From positions 682,001 through 746,000 of the forward strand of contig NZ_RJVP01000001.1 of assembly GCF_003730115.1 (NCBI RefSeq): a DNA stretch of 64,000 nt, written 5' to 3'. Made by a program: the position numbers and the translations under genes. Under the pieces are notes generated by a model. The model was not told the DNA's origin and did no database searches. It worked only from the letters and a program-made list of their open reading frames with translations. Below, piece by piece: positions 23,305 through 32,298 of this stretch. How positions within the stretch are numbered: position 1 is the first letter of the stretch; the number at the start of each line of letters is the position of its first letter. Source of the DNA: Pseudomethylobacillus aquaticus (GTDB lineage Bacteria > Pseudomonadota > Gammaproteobacteria > Burkholderiales > Methylophilaceae).

Positions 23305-25482
23305 TTAGTAGTTGAAGTTCAGGCTCAGGAAGGCCAGCCGTCCGGCCGCTACCAATGCACCGTGGTTGGTATAGGTGGCATTGAAATAGCGCTCATCGGT
23401 CAGGTTCTGCACGTTGAGCTGCAAGCTCAGGTTCTTGTCCAGCTTGTAGCTGGCCATGGCGTCCCAACGTACATAAGAAGGCAGATACGCGGTGTTGCCC
23501 GGGTTGGCGAACACGCGGTCCATGTAGAACGCACCGCCACCGACGCGGAACTTGGGGTTGAGGTCATAGGTGGTCCACAGGCTGGCACTGTTGCGCGCAA
23601 TGGTCGGGATCTCGTTGCCTTCGTTGCTGGTACCAAAGGTACCGGCATTACCGACCTGATCACCGCCGTCCTTGAGCTCGCTATCCATGAAGATGTAACC
23701 GCCGAATACTTGCCATTGCTTGGTGATCTTGCCTGCCAGGCCCAGCTCGATGCCCTTGACGGCGATCTTGCCCGCGTTGACGAACTCGTTGGCCACCGCG
23801 GTGGCGACCCGTGCATCGGTCTTCTGGGTGTAGAACAGCGCGCCGGTCAACAGCAGGTCTTCCATGACTTCAACCTTGGCACCCAGCTCATACGACTTGC
23901 TGCGTTCCGGATCCAGATCCTGCGTACCAACGCCCAGATTGTTGCCATTTTCCTGATTGCCGGTACCCGCAGCGGAACCCACTGGCGAGCTGGCTGTGCC
24001 GTAAGACGCGTACAGACTGGAGCTCGGCGTCATCTTGTAAACGATACCCGTCTGATAATTAAAGAAGCCTTTGCTGTTGCTGAAACGCGGCGCACCGGCA
24101 GCCGAGGATTGCGCATTGGAATCGTAGTTATCGTAGCGCAGGCCCAGATTCAGGATCCATTGCTTGCTGAGCTCGATGCTGTCGAACACGTAAGCCGAGC
24201 GCGACAATACACGCGACTTGGTGCTGGTCAGCGCCGGCAAGGAATCCGGACTTGGGTCATTCGCATTCGGGTTGTTGAGGTCTGCACTCGGTCCGTTCAC
24301 GGTCTGATAGGTCCTGGCATCCGTTTCCTCGTCACTGAACTCTACGCCGGTGTTCACCGTGTGTTTCAGTGCTGCTGTGTCAAAACGCACGGTCAAATCT
24401 GTCAGGTTGGCGATGCCTTGAGTGGTGCTGTCACGACCCCGCGTACTGCGGGTGACCAGTCCAGCGGCCAGGTCAGCCACCGACACCGTAGGCCGCGTCA
24501 TCACATAATCGTTGTTGACCGAACTCACACGTGTGGTGTTGCGCAGCACCACACCGTTATCGAACTCGTGTTTGATCGCTGCGGTGCCGATATCAACACG
24601 GGTCTTGCGGAAATCACGGTCCTTGATGCCGTAGAAGTTGTCTTTATCCACGGACAATGGCTTGCCTACGATGGATGTGCCGTTGTTGAAGTACGGGATA
24701 CCCCAATCTGGCAGTTCATCGGTTTCCAGGTGATAAAGACTGATGGTGGCCGAGGTCGCAGAATTCAGACCCAGCGTGATGGATGGCGCAACACCATAGC
24801 GCCTGCCGGTGACATGGTCACGTCCCGGCGTATCGGCATCGTGCGCCATGCCGACCAGACGTACCGCCACATCGTCACCCAGCTTCTGGTTGACGTCTAT
24901 GGTGCCGCGCATGTAATCATCCGTGCCCAGGCCTACGGAACCACGTACGAAATTCTCCGCCTTGGGCTGCTTGGTGATGATGTTGATGCTGCCACCCGCG
25001 GAACCGCGACCATCGAATGCACCGCTAGGGCCTTTGAGCACTTCGATACGCTCGATTGCAAAGATCTCGCGCGACTGAGAACCCAGGTCACGCACGCCAT
25101 CCACATAGGTGGAACCTTGCACATCAAAACCGCGAATGAAGGGGCGGTCACCGAACGCGCCGCCGCCTTCAGCCGCACCAAAGGTGATGCCTGGCGTGGT
25201 ACGCAGGGCTTCCTGGAAAGTGGTCGCGCCACTGTCCTGGATCACGTCAGACGTGATCACCGTCACGGTTTTAGGGGTGTCGAGCAGAGGCGCCGTGAAT
25301 TTCTGGTTGGCAGAACGCTCGGCCTTGTAGCCGAGCGCCTCTTCGACTTTGGAAGCTTTCACATCGACAACCGGCAAGGTCGCCGCCTCTTCCGCATACA
25401 CCGTACTGCCAAATACCAAGGCCAGCGCAGAGACTGCCGGCTTCAGTTTGAATTGCCTGCTTGATTTTGTTTTATTGGACAT
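23305..25482 (-). CDS. Catecholate siderophore receptor, Fiu-like
   Basis: 725 aa. Signal peptide to about residue 30 (STVYAEE). Plug: LLDTPKTVTVITSDVIQDSG, FIRGFDVQGSTYVDGVRD, FAIERIEVLKGPSGAFDGRGSAGGSIN. The barrel ends LAFLSLNFNY with C-terminal aromatic. The plug is closest in style to Fiu, a TonB-dependent importer of ferric catecholate monomers and dimers; exact ligand not readable. The piuC partner downstream supports the assignment. Fur-box-like sequences upstream at 25539-25553 suggest iron repression. Confidence 0.92.
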   Translation of the reverse strand: MSNKTKSSRQFKLKPAVSALALVFGSTVYAEEAATLPVVDVKASKVEEALGYKAERSANQKFTAPLLDTPKTVTVITSDVIQDSGATTFQEALRTTPGITFGAAEGGGAFGDRPFIRGFDVQGSTYVDGVRDLGSQSREIFAIERIEVLKGPSGAFDGRGSAGGSINIITKQPKAENFVRGSVGLGTDDYMRGTIDVNQKLGDDVAVRLVGMAHDADTPGRDHVTGRRYGVAPSITLGLNSATSATISLYHLETDELPDWGIPYFNNGTSIVGKPLSVDKDNFYGIKDRDFRKTRVDIGTAAIKHEFDNGVVLRNTTRVSSVNNDYVMTRPTVSVADLAAGLVTRSTRGRDSTTQGIANLTDLTVRFDTAALKHTVNTGVEFSDEETDARTYQTVNGPSADLNNPNANDPSPDSLPALTSTKSRVLSRSAYVFDSIELSKQWILNLGLRYDNYDSNAQSSAAGAPRFSNSKGFFNYQTGIVYKMTPSSSLYASYGTASSPVGSAAGTGNQENGNNLGVGTQDLDPERSKSYELGAKVEVMEDLLLTGALFYTQKTDARVATAVANEFVNAGKIAVKGIELGLAGKITKQWQVFGGYIFMDSELKDGGDQVGNAGTFGTSNEGNEIPTIARNSASLWTTYDLNPKFRVGGGAFYMDRVFANPGNTAYLPSYVRWDAMASYKLDKNLSLQLNVQNLTDERYFNATYTNHGALVAAGRLAFLSLNFNY

Positions 25483-25538
25483 ATTCCACCCTTTTCACAT
25501 GAATGATGTTTGCAAATTTTTACGAATAATAACACAAT

Positions 25539-25553
25539 TGATAATTATTCTTA
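25539..25553 (-). promoter_or_regulatory. Fur-box-like site upstream of the Fiu-like receptor
   Basis: TGATAATTATTCTTA matches 13 of 15 positions of the 7-1-7 Fur motif TGATAATnATTATCA. It lies 57 bp before the receptor ATG in an AT-rich stretch. It is the minus-strand control site of the 362-bp divergent region 25483-25844. Confidence 0.75.
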
Positions 25554-25680
25554 TTTAGATTTACAAAAGATATGCAACAGCGTCGCATTCGCGCAACAAT
25601 CACTTGCCCCTTTAGTGATCTGCTGTGGATGAAAAGCAGGCTAGCCCGCGTCTACAGGCCAATGGATTTAGGCTATAATC

Positions 25681-25699
25681 TATAATGATTCTCATTTAT
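25681..25699 (+). promoter_or_regulatory. Fur-box-like site upstream of the PepSY reductive cluster
   Basis: TATAATGATTCTCATTTAT matches 13 of 19 Fur consensus positions and directly follows a TATAATC at 25674. It is 146 bp before the PepSY gene start. With 25539-25553 it suggests that both sides of the divergent region answer to Fur. The bases between (25700-25844) show no gene. Confidence 0.6.
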
Positions 25700-25844
25700 A
25701 TTGGTGCTGCAACTGAACCGCAGCGCGTAGCGGGCCTGCCCTGTGTGCGGCGCGCATCCAGCTGGCAGCAGATGGCCATGGCCAATGCTGTATCCAATTC
25801 GGTATATAGAGTAAGCAAACCAACCACCCGCAGCCTTTGATGCC

Positions 25845-26507
25845 ATGTCCATAGACGCAAGCCCTTCAACCTCAACGCCTACACCCAGGCCCAGTACCGC
25901 ACCCGCACGCCGCAGTTTCTGGCTGAGGCAGTTGTATCAATGGCACTGGATCAGTTCCGCACTGTGTCTGGTGGGCATGCTGCTGTTTGCGGTGACGGGC
26001 ATCACGCTCAACAACGCCGCGCATATCGAATCGGAAGCGGCCGTCGTCGAGCGTTCCGCCACCTTGCCGGCAGCGCTCATCAAGCTGGTGGAAACGCAGC
26101 CAGCCCAGAGCAAGACCCTGCCCCTGCCAGTGAGCGAGTGGATTAAAGCAAACCTGCAGATACAAACGCGTGGACGCGCAGCAGAGTGGTCGGAACAGGA
26201 GATCTACGTGTCCATGCCGGAAGCCGGTGCAGACGCCTGGCTGTCCATAGACCGCCGCACCGGTGAGCTTATTTATGAACACTCGGACCGCGGCCTGATC
26301 GCCTTCCTGAACGACCTGCATAAAGGCCGCCACACCGGCACGGTGTGGAGCTGGTTCATCGACATCTTCAGCGTGGCCGCCATCCTGTTTTCGCTGACCG
26401 GCATGCTGCTGCTGTGCATGCGTGCCAGTGATCGCCCATCCACCTGGCCACTGGTGGGACTGGGCTTTGTGATGCCCTTGTTGTTACTTGTTATTTTCGT
26501 TCATTGA
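25845..26507 (+). CDS. PepSY-associated TM protein (short form)
   Basis: 220 aa. A Ser/Pro/Thr-rich cytoplasmic start (1-22), then WLRQLYQWHWISSALCLVGMLLFAVTGITLNN (helix 1, with the conserved His). A periplasmic PepSY-like section (about 60-160, including DAWLSIDRRTGELIYE and HKGRHTGTVWSWFID) is followed by two C-terminal helices (about 172-190, 200-219). It is shorter than the 400-aa form near 2.8-4.0 kb. In such clusters it is thought to work in periplasmic siderophore iron reduction, consistent with the flavin reductase encoded three genes later. Confidence 0.85.
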   Translation: MSIDASPSTSTPTPRPSTAPARRSFWLRQLYQWHWISSALCLVGMLLFAVTGITLNNAAHIESEAAVVERSATLPAALIKLVETQPAQSKTLPLPVSEWIKANLQIQTRGRAAEWSEQEIYVSMPEAGADAWLSIDRRTGELIYEHSDRGLIAFLNDLHKGRHTGTVWSWFIDIFSVAAILFSLTGMLLLCMRASDRPSTWPLVGLGFVMPLLLLVIFVH

Positions 26508-26544
26508 TCACTATCTAATCGATTTGGACCTACCGGAGCACGTC

Positions 26545-27054
26545 ATGTTGAGAAAAGTATTACTGGGGCTGAGCACTGCCCTGTTCAGTGCGAACCTGAT
26601 GGCTGCAGAGATGCAGATACGCATCGACATCCCTGCCATGTCTGTCGCGGAATATCACCGCCCCTATGTCGCGGTGTGGATAGAAAAGCCGGATGAGAGC
26701 ATCGCCAGGCATGTGGCGGTCTGGTATGACCAGGCCGCTGCCGAGAACAAAGGCACCAAGTGGCTAAAAGACCTGCGCCTGTGGTGGCGCAAGGGCGGCC
26801 GCGAACTGCAGATGCCCATGGACGGCATGAGTAGCGCCACCCGGCAAGTCGGGCAGCATCAACTGCGTGTCGATGACGCCACGCTGCGCAGTCTGGCCAG
26901 TGGTGAATACCGGCTGGTGGTAGAAGCGGCCCGCGAAAAAGGCGGCCGCGAGTTCGTGAAGATCCCGTTCCGCCTGCCGGTCAGTGTAGCGGCACAACGG
27001 CAGCAAAAAGGCAGTGAAGAGCTGGGCATGATACAGCTCTCGCTCCAGCCTTGA
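26545..27054 (+). CDS. DUF2271 periplasmic protein
   Basis: 169 aa from ATG 26545 (CCGGAGCA upstream; an earlier start would overlap the previous gene). Signal peptide about 1-20 (ANLMAAEMQ). The mature beta-rich domain starts IRIDIP, contains YHRPYVAVWIEKPD and LWWRKGGRELQMPMDGMSSATRQVGQH, and ends IQLSLQP, the DUF2271 pattern. The family is found with PepSY and DUF4198 genes in iron-reductive clusters; molecular role unknown. Confidence 0.85.
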   Translation: MLRKVLLGLSTALFSANLMAAEMQIRIDIPAMSVAEYHRPYVAVWIEKPDESIARHVAVWYDQAAAENKGTKWLKDLRLWWRKGGRELQMPMDGMSSATRQVGQHQLRVDDATLRSLASGEYRLVVEAAREKGGREFVKIPFRLPVSVAAQRQQKGSEELGMIQLSLQP

Positions 27055-27144
27055 GCCTGCGCGTTTCCAATCAGCCTGCGTGTATCCGATGACAGAGCAC
27101 ACGCACCTACGACACCCCTGTTTTAAACCATCAAGGAGCCTTAC

Positions 27145-27942
27145 ATGAAACCCTGGTTAATGCTGTCCCCGCTGCTGATCGCCCTGCTATCCACCAGCGC
27201 GCACGCGCATGGCATCTGGTTGCTGCCATCCAGCACGGTGCTGTCCGCACCACAGTTCGTCACCTTTGACGCCGCGGTGTCGAATGACATCTTCCATTTC
27301 AACCATCGCCCACTGCCTGTGGATCAACTCAAGATCGTGGCCCCGGACAGATCGCTGCTCGCGCCTGAGAACGTCGCCAAAGGCGAACTGCGCACCACCT
27401 TCGATGCCAATCTGAAACAGACCGGCACCTACAAGCTGCAGATCGTGCGCAGCGGTCTGCGCGCGCGCTGGAAAGAAGGCAGCGAAGCCAAGCGCTTCAT
27501 GGGCGATGCCGAAAAACTACGCCAGCAACTGCCAGCCAATGCCACCGATGTGGAAGTGAATGAATCCGCCAGCCGCATCGAGACTTACGTCACGGTAGGC
27601 ACACCGAGCGAACCACCGCTGGATCAAAAAGGGCTGGAGATGCGCTCGGAAACCCATCCTAACGACCTGGTGGCAGGCGAGCAGATCACCCTGCAATTCC
27701 TGGTCGATGGCAAACCTGCCGCTGGCGTGCAGATCGAAGTGGTACGCGGTGAATCCCGCTACCGCAACGACCCGGAGCCACTCAAGCTCACCAGCGGTGC
27801 AGATGGCCGCGTGCGTCTTGCGCTGGAAAGAGCCGGCATGTACTGGCTGGACGCCGACATCACCGACAACAAGGTCAGCGACAAACTGGCCAAGGAACGC
27901 AGCCTGGCCTACACGGTGACGCTGGAAGTACTGCCTAAATAG
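27145..27942 (+). CDS. DUF4198 periplasmic protein
   Basis: 265 aa. Signal peptide about 1-22 (LLSTSAHAHGIW). The DUF4198 family start HGIWLLPSSTVL is present, with a first beta-sandwich-like half containing AVSNDIFHFNHRPL and a second Ig-like half (LVAGEQITLQFLVDGKPAAGVQIEVVRG, about 170-265). DUF4198 proteins are exported and occur with TonB receptors and metal (Ni, Co, Fe) uptake; exact binding is unknown. AAGGAG precedes the ATG, and the gene is third in the plus-strand cluster. Confidence 0.85.
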   Translation: MKPWLMLSPLLIALLSTSAHAHGIWLLPSSTVLSAPQFVTFDAAVSNDIFHFNHRPLPVDQLKIVAPDRSLLAPENVAKGELRTTFDANLKQTGTYKLQIVRSGLRARWKEGSEAKRFMGDAEKLRQQLPANATDVEVNESASRIETYVTVGTPSEPPLDQKGLEMRSETHPNDLVAGEQITLQFLVDGKPAAGVQIEVVRGESRYRNDPEPLKLTSGADGRVRLALERAGMYWLDADITDNKVSDKLAKERSLAYTVTLEVLPK

Positions 27943-27969
27943 TCCCCGCAGACACCAAGTATTCGATCG

Positions 27970-29592
27970 ATGCTGACTGATCTACCTGTATTGACCGCTG
28001 AAAGGCTGAGCCTGGCCCTGACAGCGGTTTTTGTCTATGTGTGCCTGTGCATCTGGATCCATGCCAGGCATCGCCGCAACAGCGCCCCAGTTGGGGCGGC
28101 CCCAGACACCGACTGGCTGATCGTGTATGCCAGCCAGACCGGTTATGCACAACAGCTGGCCAGCAGCACGGCGGATGCGCTACGCGCCTCCGGGCTGGGC
28201 TGTACGCTGATGCCGCTGATGCATACAGCAGCCACCACGCTGCAACAGCACGCACGCGTGCTGTTCATTGCAAGCACCACGGGTGAAGGGGATGCACCAG
28301 ACAATGCAGCCATCTTTGTGGAGCAGGTGATGCCGTTGGCGCTCACCTTGCCGGCGCTGCGTTACGGCATACTGGCGCTGGGCGACCAGCGTTACAAGCA
28401 CTATTGCGGCTTCGCCATCCAGTTGGAAGCGTGGTTGCAACAGACTGGCGCAACAGCGCTGTTCGACATGATCAAGGTGAACCAGCGTGATCCGGCGGCG
28501 CTGGCAGCCTGGCAGCAGGCCCTGCAGCACAGCGTGCCACAGCTGCGCTATCAAGAATCCTACTTGCAACAGCCCTACTCGCAACAGTCCGCCTCCCAGC
28601 AGCCAGCGTCTCCACAACAGGCATCACCAGACTGGCTGCCTGGCGACACCGAGGATTGGGTACTACAGAGCCGCACCTGTCTCAACACCGGCAGCAGCGG
28701 CTTACCGGTCTACCATCTGGTGTTGAAGCCAGCGCGTGCGCTGGCATCCGGCCACTGGCGTGCCGGCGACATCGCCGAGATCGTGCCACGCAACCCGCCA
28801 CATCTGATCGCGGCGGTGCTGGACCAGCTGACGGCAGCGCAAGGCCATGCAAGCCAGTCGAGTAAAGCCGGTAACCAGCCTGGCTGGCCAGGCACGGACC
28901 TGCTGGCTGACCGGCAGATCCATACCGACTGGCATCAGGGCCTTGCAGACCCGCTGGATATCACCAAACTGGCTGAAAGATTGCCACGTTTAGGGATCAG
29001 GTCCTACTCCATCGCCTCTGTGCCTGCGGACGGCCAGATCGAATTACTGGTGCGCGAATCCAGAACCGGCAACGGCGCACCCGGTGTAGGCGCAGGCTGG
29101 CTTTGTCATTGGGCACAGCCAGGGCAGAACATCGAGCTGCAGATACGCAGCAACCCCTCCTTCCACATCCCGGAAGATGACCGCCCGATGATTCTGATCG
29201 GCAATGGCACCGGCATCGCCGGTTTGCGCAGCCTGATCAAACAGCGCATCGCGCAAGGGCATACCCGCAACTGGCTGTTGTTTGGCGAACGCTCGGCTGC
29301 CGTGGATTTTCACTTTGCGGAGGACTGCGCGGCGTGGCTGCATGAGGGCAGCCTGCAACAACTGGACACCGCCTTCTCGCGCGACGGCGACACGGTACGC
29401 TATGTGCAGGACCTGCTGCCGGCGCAGCAAACCCGCTTGCGCCAGTGGGTGGATCAGGGCGCCAGCCTCTATGTATGCGGCAGCGCGGCGGGCATGGCCC
29501 CCGAAGTGCATGGCATGCTGGTCAAGCTATTGGGCGCACCCACCATGTCGACGCTGATCGCTAGCGGTCGATACCGGCGCGACATCTACTGA
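27970..29592 (+). CDS. Membrane-anchored flavodoxin/FAD-NADPH reductase (CysJ-like)
   Basis: 540 aa. One N-terminal membrane helix (about 12-32) precedes a flavodoxin domain (about 48-195: IVYASQTGYAQQLA and STTGEGDAPDN for FMN). A Gln/Ser-rich linker follows, then FAD- and NADPH-binding halves (RSYSIASVPADGQIELLVR for FAD; IGNGTGIAGLRSLI and LLFGERS for NADPH), ending YVCGSAAGMAPEV, RRDIY. Layout is that of sulfite-reductase flavoprotein/CPR enzymes, but with a membrane anchor and no CysI partner. It probably feeds electrons to the PepSY protein for iron release, an inference from the operon. Confidence 0.88.
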   Translation: MLTDLPVLTAERLSLALTAVFVYVCLCIWIHARHRRNSAPVGAAPDTDWLIVYASQTGYAQQLASSTADALRASGLGCTLMPLMHTAATTLQQHARVLFIASTTGEGDAPDNAAIFVEQVMPLALTLPALRYGILALGDQRYKHYCGFAIQLEAWLQQTGATALFDMIKVNQRDPAALAAWQQALQHSVPQLRYQESYLQQPYSQQSASQQPASPQQASPDWLPGDTEDWVLQSRTCLNTGSSGLPVYHLVLKPARALASGHWRAGDIAEIVPRNPPHLIAAVLDQLTAAQGHASQSSKAGNQPGWPGTDLLADRQIHTDWHQGLADPLDITKLAERLPRLGIRSYSIASVPADGQIELLVRESRTGNGAPGVGAGWLCHWAQPGQNIELQIRSNPSFHIPEDDRPMILIGNGTGIAGLRSLIKQRIAQGHTRNWLLFGERSAAVDFHFAEDCAAWLHEGSLQQLDTAFSRDGDTVRYVQDLLPAQQTRLRQWVDQGASLYVCGSAAGMAPEVHGMLVKLLGAPTMSTLIASGRYRRDIY

Positions 29593-29663
29593 TAACCACA
29601 GCGCTGATGACTATAGCGCTGATGCCCGCCAAGCGTGGCAGGCGGTGAACCCGCCTAAGGCCG

Positions 29664-31271
29664 CTACAGCGCATCCAGGCCGTTCAACACCTTGTCCGCA
29701 TGCGCGGCGATGCGCATGCGCTCATCCGCGTCCAGTCTTTCGAAGTTCTTGGCCATCAGCGCGGTGCGCGGGTTGGCGGCAAAGGTGTCGTGGTGTTTAG
29801 CCAGAAAATGCCAGTACAAGGTAGTGTACGGGCAGGCCTCGGGCCCGCTGCGCAGCTCCGGCTTGTAGCGACAACCCGTGCAGTAATTGCTCATGCGCTT
29901 GATGTAAGCGCCACTTGCCACATAGGGCTTGCTGGTGAAGCGCCCGCCATTGGCATACAGCGCCATGCCCGCCGTGTTGGGTAGCTCCACCCACTCCACC
30001 GCATCCACATACACCGCCAGATACCAGGCTTCCACCTGACGCGGATCGATCTCCGCCAGCAAGCCGAACAGGCCGGTCACCATCAGGCGCTGGATATGGT
30101 GGGCATAACCATATTCCAATGTCTGGCCTATGGTCTGACGCAGGCAGTTCATGTGCGTGTCGCCGGTCCAGTACCACACCGGCAGCGCACGTTGATGCTG
30201 ATAATGATTGGCACTGGCCATGCCTGGCATGTCCAGCCAGTACACACCACGGATGAATTCGCGCCAGCCCAGCACCTGGCGTATGAAACCTTCCACGCTG
30301 GCCAGCGGCAGGCGCTGCTGACGGTAGGCTTGTTCGGCGGCCGCGATCACTTCGCGCGGGTCCAGCAGCTTGAGGTTGAGAGAGGACGACAATAAGGAAT
30401 GCCACAGAAACGGCGTGGCTTGCGCTTGCTGACTTTCCCCAGGAGTTTCCCCAAGCATGCTCTTGCTTTGCCCAGGGCCATGACTGCTTTGCCACATGGC
30501 ATCCTGATGCGGGCCGAACTGCCCCAGTTTGTGCTGGATGAAATCGTCCAGGAAAGCCAGTGCCTGGGCACGCGTCACCGGCCAGACAAAATGCGCCAGG
30601 CTGCCCGGATGCTCAGGAAAATGGAACGCCACATCGGCCAGCACGTCGTGGGTGATGGCATCCACGGCCACCGCAGGCGCGGACGGTAGCTGCTGCGGAC
30701 CGCGCTTGCCAAACGACTGCCGGTTATCGGCATCGAAATTCCAGGCACCGCCTGCCGGTTCACCCGCTTCCATGAGCACGTCATGCCGCTTGCGCATCCA
30801 GCGGTAGAAGAACTCCATGCGCAGGCTTTTATTGCTGCCTGCCCAGCGTTTGAAATCCGCACGGCTGCACATGAAATGCGTGTCATCACGCACCGCCAGG
30901 GCACAGCCCATCTCCACAGCCAACTGTTCCAGCGCCTGCAACACGCGGTATTCGCCCGGTTCGCAGACGATGAGCTTTTGTGGCTGCAACTGCAGCACCT
31001 GCGCGCGCCAGGCCGCGGACAGGCTGGGGTAGGCATGCGCGCCCAGCTTCAAATAAGTGAGCGGCAAGCCCGCCGCTTCAAGCTGCACGGCAAAATGCCG
31101 CATGGCCGACAGGAACAAGGCGATGCGCGCCTTGTGGCTCCACACCAGCGTGGCTTCGGCAGGCGCTTCCACCATGAGGATGTGGTCTTGTGCGGCATCG
31201 AAGCCGTCCAATGCCGGATTGTCGTGGTTGAGCTGATCACCGAGGATCAGGATCAGGTGGCGGCAAGGCAT
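29664..31271 (-). CDS. FeS-type bacterial cryptochrome/(6-4) photolyase
   Basis: 535 aa. N-terminal LILILGDQLNHDNPAL is the start of the FeS-BCP/PhrB class. C-terminal FAD part includes FIRQVLGWREFIRGVYW and AHHIQRLMVTGLF. A conserved Cys in MNCLRQTIG plus the cluster YCTGCRYKPELRSG then ACPY supply the four ligands of a [4Fe-4S] cluster. The class repairs (6-4) photoproducts with blue light. It is the last gene of a tightly overlapping set with tcdA and DUF2256, its start overlapping the DUF2256 stop by 1 bp. Confidence 0.93.
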   Translation of the reverse strand: MPCRHLILILGDQLNHDNPALDGFDAAQDHILMVEAPAEATLVWSHKARIALFLSAMRHFAVQLEAAGLPLTYLKLGAHAYPSLSAAWRAQVLQLQPQKLIVCEPGEYRVLQALEQLAVEMGCALAVRDDTHFMCSRADFKRWAGSNKSLRMEFFYRWMRKRHDVLMEAGEPAGGAWNFDADNRQSFGKRGPQQLPSAPAVAVDAITHDVLADVAFHFPEHPGSLAHFVWPVTRAQALAFLDDFIQHKLGQFGPHQDAMWQSSHGPGQSKSMLGETPGESQQAQATPFLWHSLLSSSLNLKLLDPREVIAAAEQAYRQQRLPLASVEGFIRQVLGWREFIRGVYWLDMPGMASANHYQHQRALPVWYWTGDTHMNCLRQTIGQTLEYGYAHHIQRLMVTGLFGLLAEIDPRQVEAWYLAVYVDAVEWVELPNTAGMALYANGGRFTSKPYVASGAYIKRMSNYCTGCRYKPELRSGPEACPYTTLYWHFLAKHHDTFAANPRTALMAKNFERLDADERMRIAAHADKVLNGLDAL

Positions 31272-31450
31272 CAGGCAGCTCCGGGTTTGGCACGTTTACG
31301 GCAGGCTTCGGAACAGTATTTCACCTGTTCCCAGTTGTTGGCCCAGGCTTTGCGCCAGCTCATGTCGCGGCCACAGACCGCACAGGGTTTGCTGGGCAGA
31401 CAGGATTTATTGCCTTTGAAAGACGGAGATTGCGGCTTGGCTGGACTCAT
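31271..31450 (-). CDS. DUF2256 zinc-ribbon-like small protein
   Basis: 59 aa from the ATG at 31450; a longer frame overlaps tcdA. LPSKPCAVCGRDMSWRKAWANNW then VKYCSEACRKR is the DUF2256 signature with two CxxC/CxxxC pairs likely to bind zinc. The family often neighbours cryptochrome/photolyase genes, as here. Function unknown. It overlaps tcdA by 4 bp and the photolyase by 1 bp. Confidence 0.9.
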   Translation of the reverse strand: MSPAKPQSPSFKGNKSCLPSKPCAVCGRDMSWRKAWANNWEQVKYCSEACRKRAKPGAA

Positions 31451-32298
31451 CCAGCCACAGACTGGCCAGACTGCAACAGGTTCAATACCTGGGCGGCAGC
31501 GGCCATGCCGAACGGCGCCGTCACGCACACCGAGGAGCCGTAGCCGGCACAGTTGAGGCCGGTGATACCGGCATGTTGATCGATGGTGGTCTCCAGCTCA
31601 CAACTGGGGTCCGGCGGCTGCACCGGCTCGTCCGAATACACGCAGGGGATACCGAACACAGTCGCCAGCTGCTTGCCATGCGGCGCTTGGGGGAAGCCAT
31701 GCTCACGGCGCAGCTGGTTGCGCACCTTGGCGATCAGTCTGTCGCCATGCACGCGCGCCAGGTCGGCGATGCGGATACGCGTCGGGTCCAGGCGTCCGCC
31801 TGCCCCACCCGTCGTGACCAGCGCGATGTGCTGGCGTTTGCAACAGGCTGCGATCGCCACCTTGGCGCGCGCATCGTCGATGGCATCCAGCACCGCATCG
31901 AAGCCCTGACCCAGCATCGCGGCCACATTATCAACAGTGATGAAGTCTTCCACCTCGTGCACCTGACACAGCGGGTTGATGCTGAGGATACGCGCCGCCA
32001 TGGCGCTGACCTTGGCTTTGCCGAACGCGCCTTCCACCGCATGCAGCTGGCGGTTGACGTTGGATTCGGCGATGTTGTCCAGATCGATCAGCGTGATATG
32101 CCCTACCGCATTGCGCGCCAGCGCCTCGGCAGCCCAGGAACCGACACCGCCTATGCCGATCACGCACACATGCGCGGCCTGCAGACGTGCCAGTCCAGCC
32201 TCGCCATACAGGCGCCGCACGCCAGCAAAGCGTCGCGCCAAGTCAGGGACGAGCTCAGGGGCGAGGTCAGGCGAGAGATCCGTCTGCGAGGCTGGCAC
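31447..32298 (-). CDS. tcdA: tRNA threonylcarbamoyladenosine dehydratase TcdA (CsdL)
   Basis: 283 aa from GTG 32296-32298, with AGGAA just upstream and a 1-bp overlap with the preceding stop (TAGTG); the frame is open to 32427 but inside the upstream gene. The E1-like nucleotide fold has VIGIGGVGSWAAEALARNAVG and LIDLDNIAESNVNRQ, and GTG-less ending LNLLQSGQSVAG. TcdA cyclises t6A37 to ct6A in ANN-decoding tRNAs with ATP. Its partners CsdA/CsdE are not in the window. Confidence 0.93.
   Translation of the reverse strand: MPASQTDLSPDLAPELVPDLARRFAGVRRLYGEAGLARLQAAHVCVIGIGGVGSWAAEALARNAVGHITLIDLDNIAESNVNRQLHAVEGAFGKAKVSAMAARILSINPLCQVHEVEDFITVDNVAAMLGQGFDAVLDAIDDARAKVAIAACCKRQHIALVTTGGAGGRLDPTRIRIADLARVHGDRLIAKVRNQLRREHGFPQAPHGKQLATVFGIPCVYSDEPVQPPDPSCELETTIDQHAGITGLNCAGYGSSVCVTAPFGMAAAAQVLNLLQSGQSVAG

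Noticed and set aside
23251-25464. 737-aa plus-strand frame
   Set aside because: Antisense shadow of the Fiu-like receptor, caused by high GC and strong codon bias.
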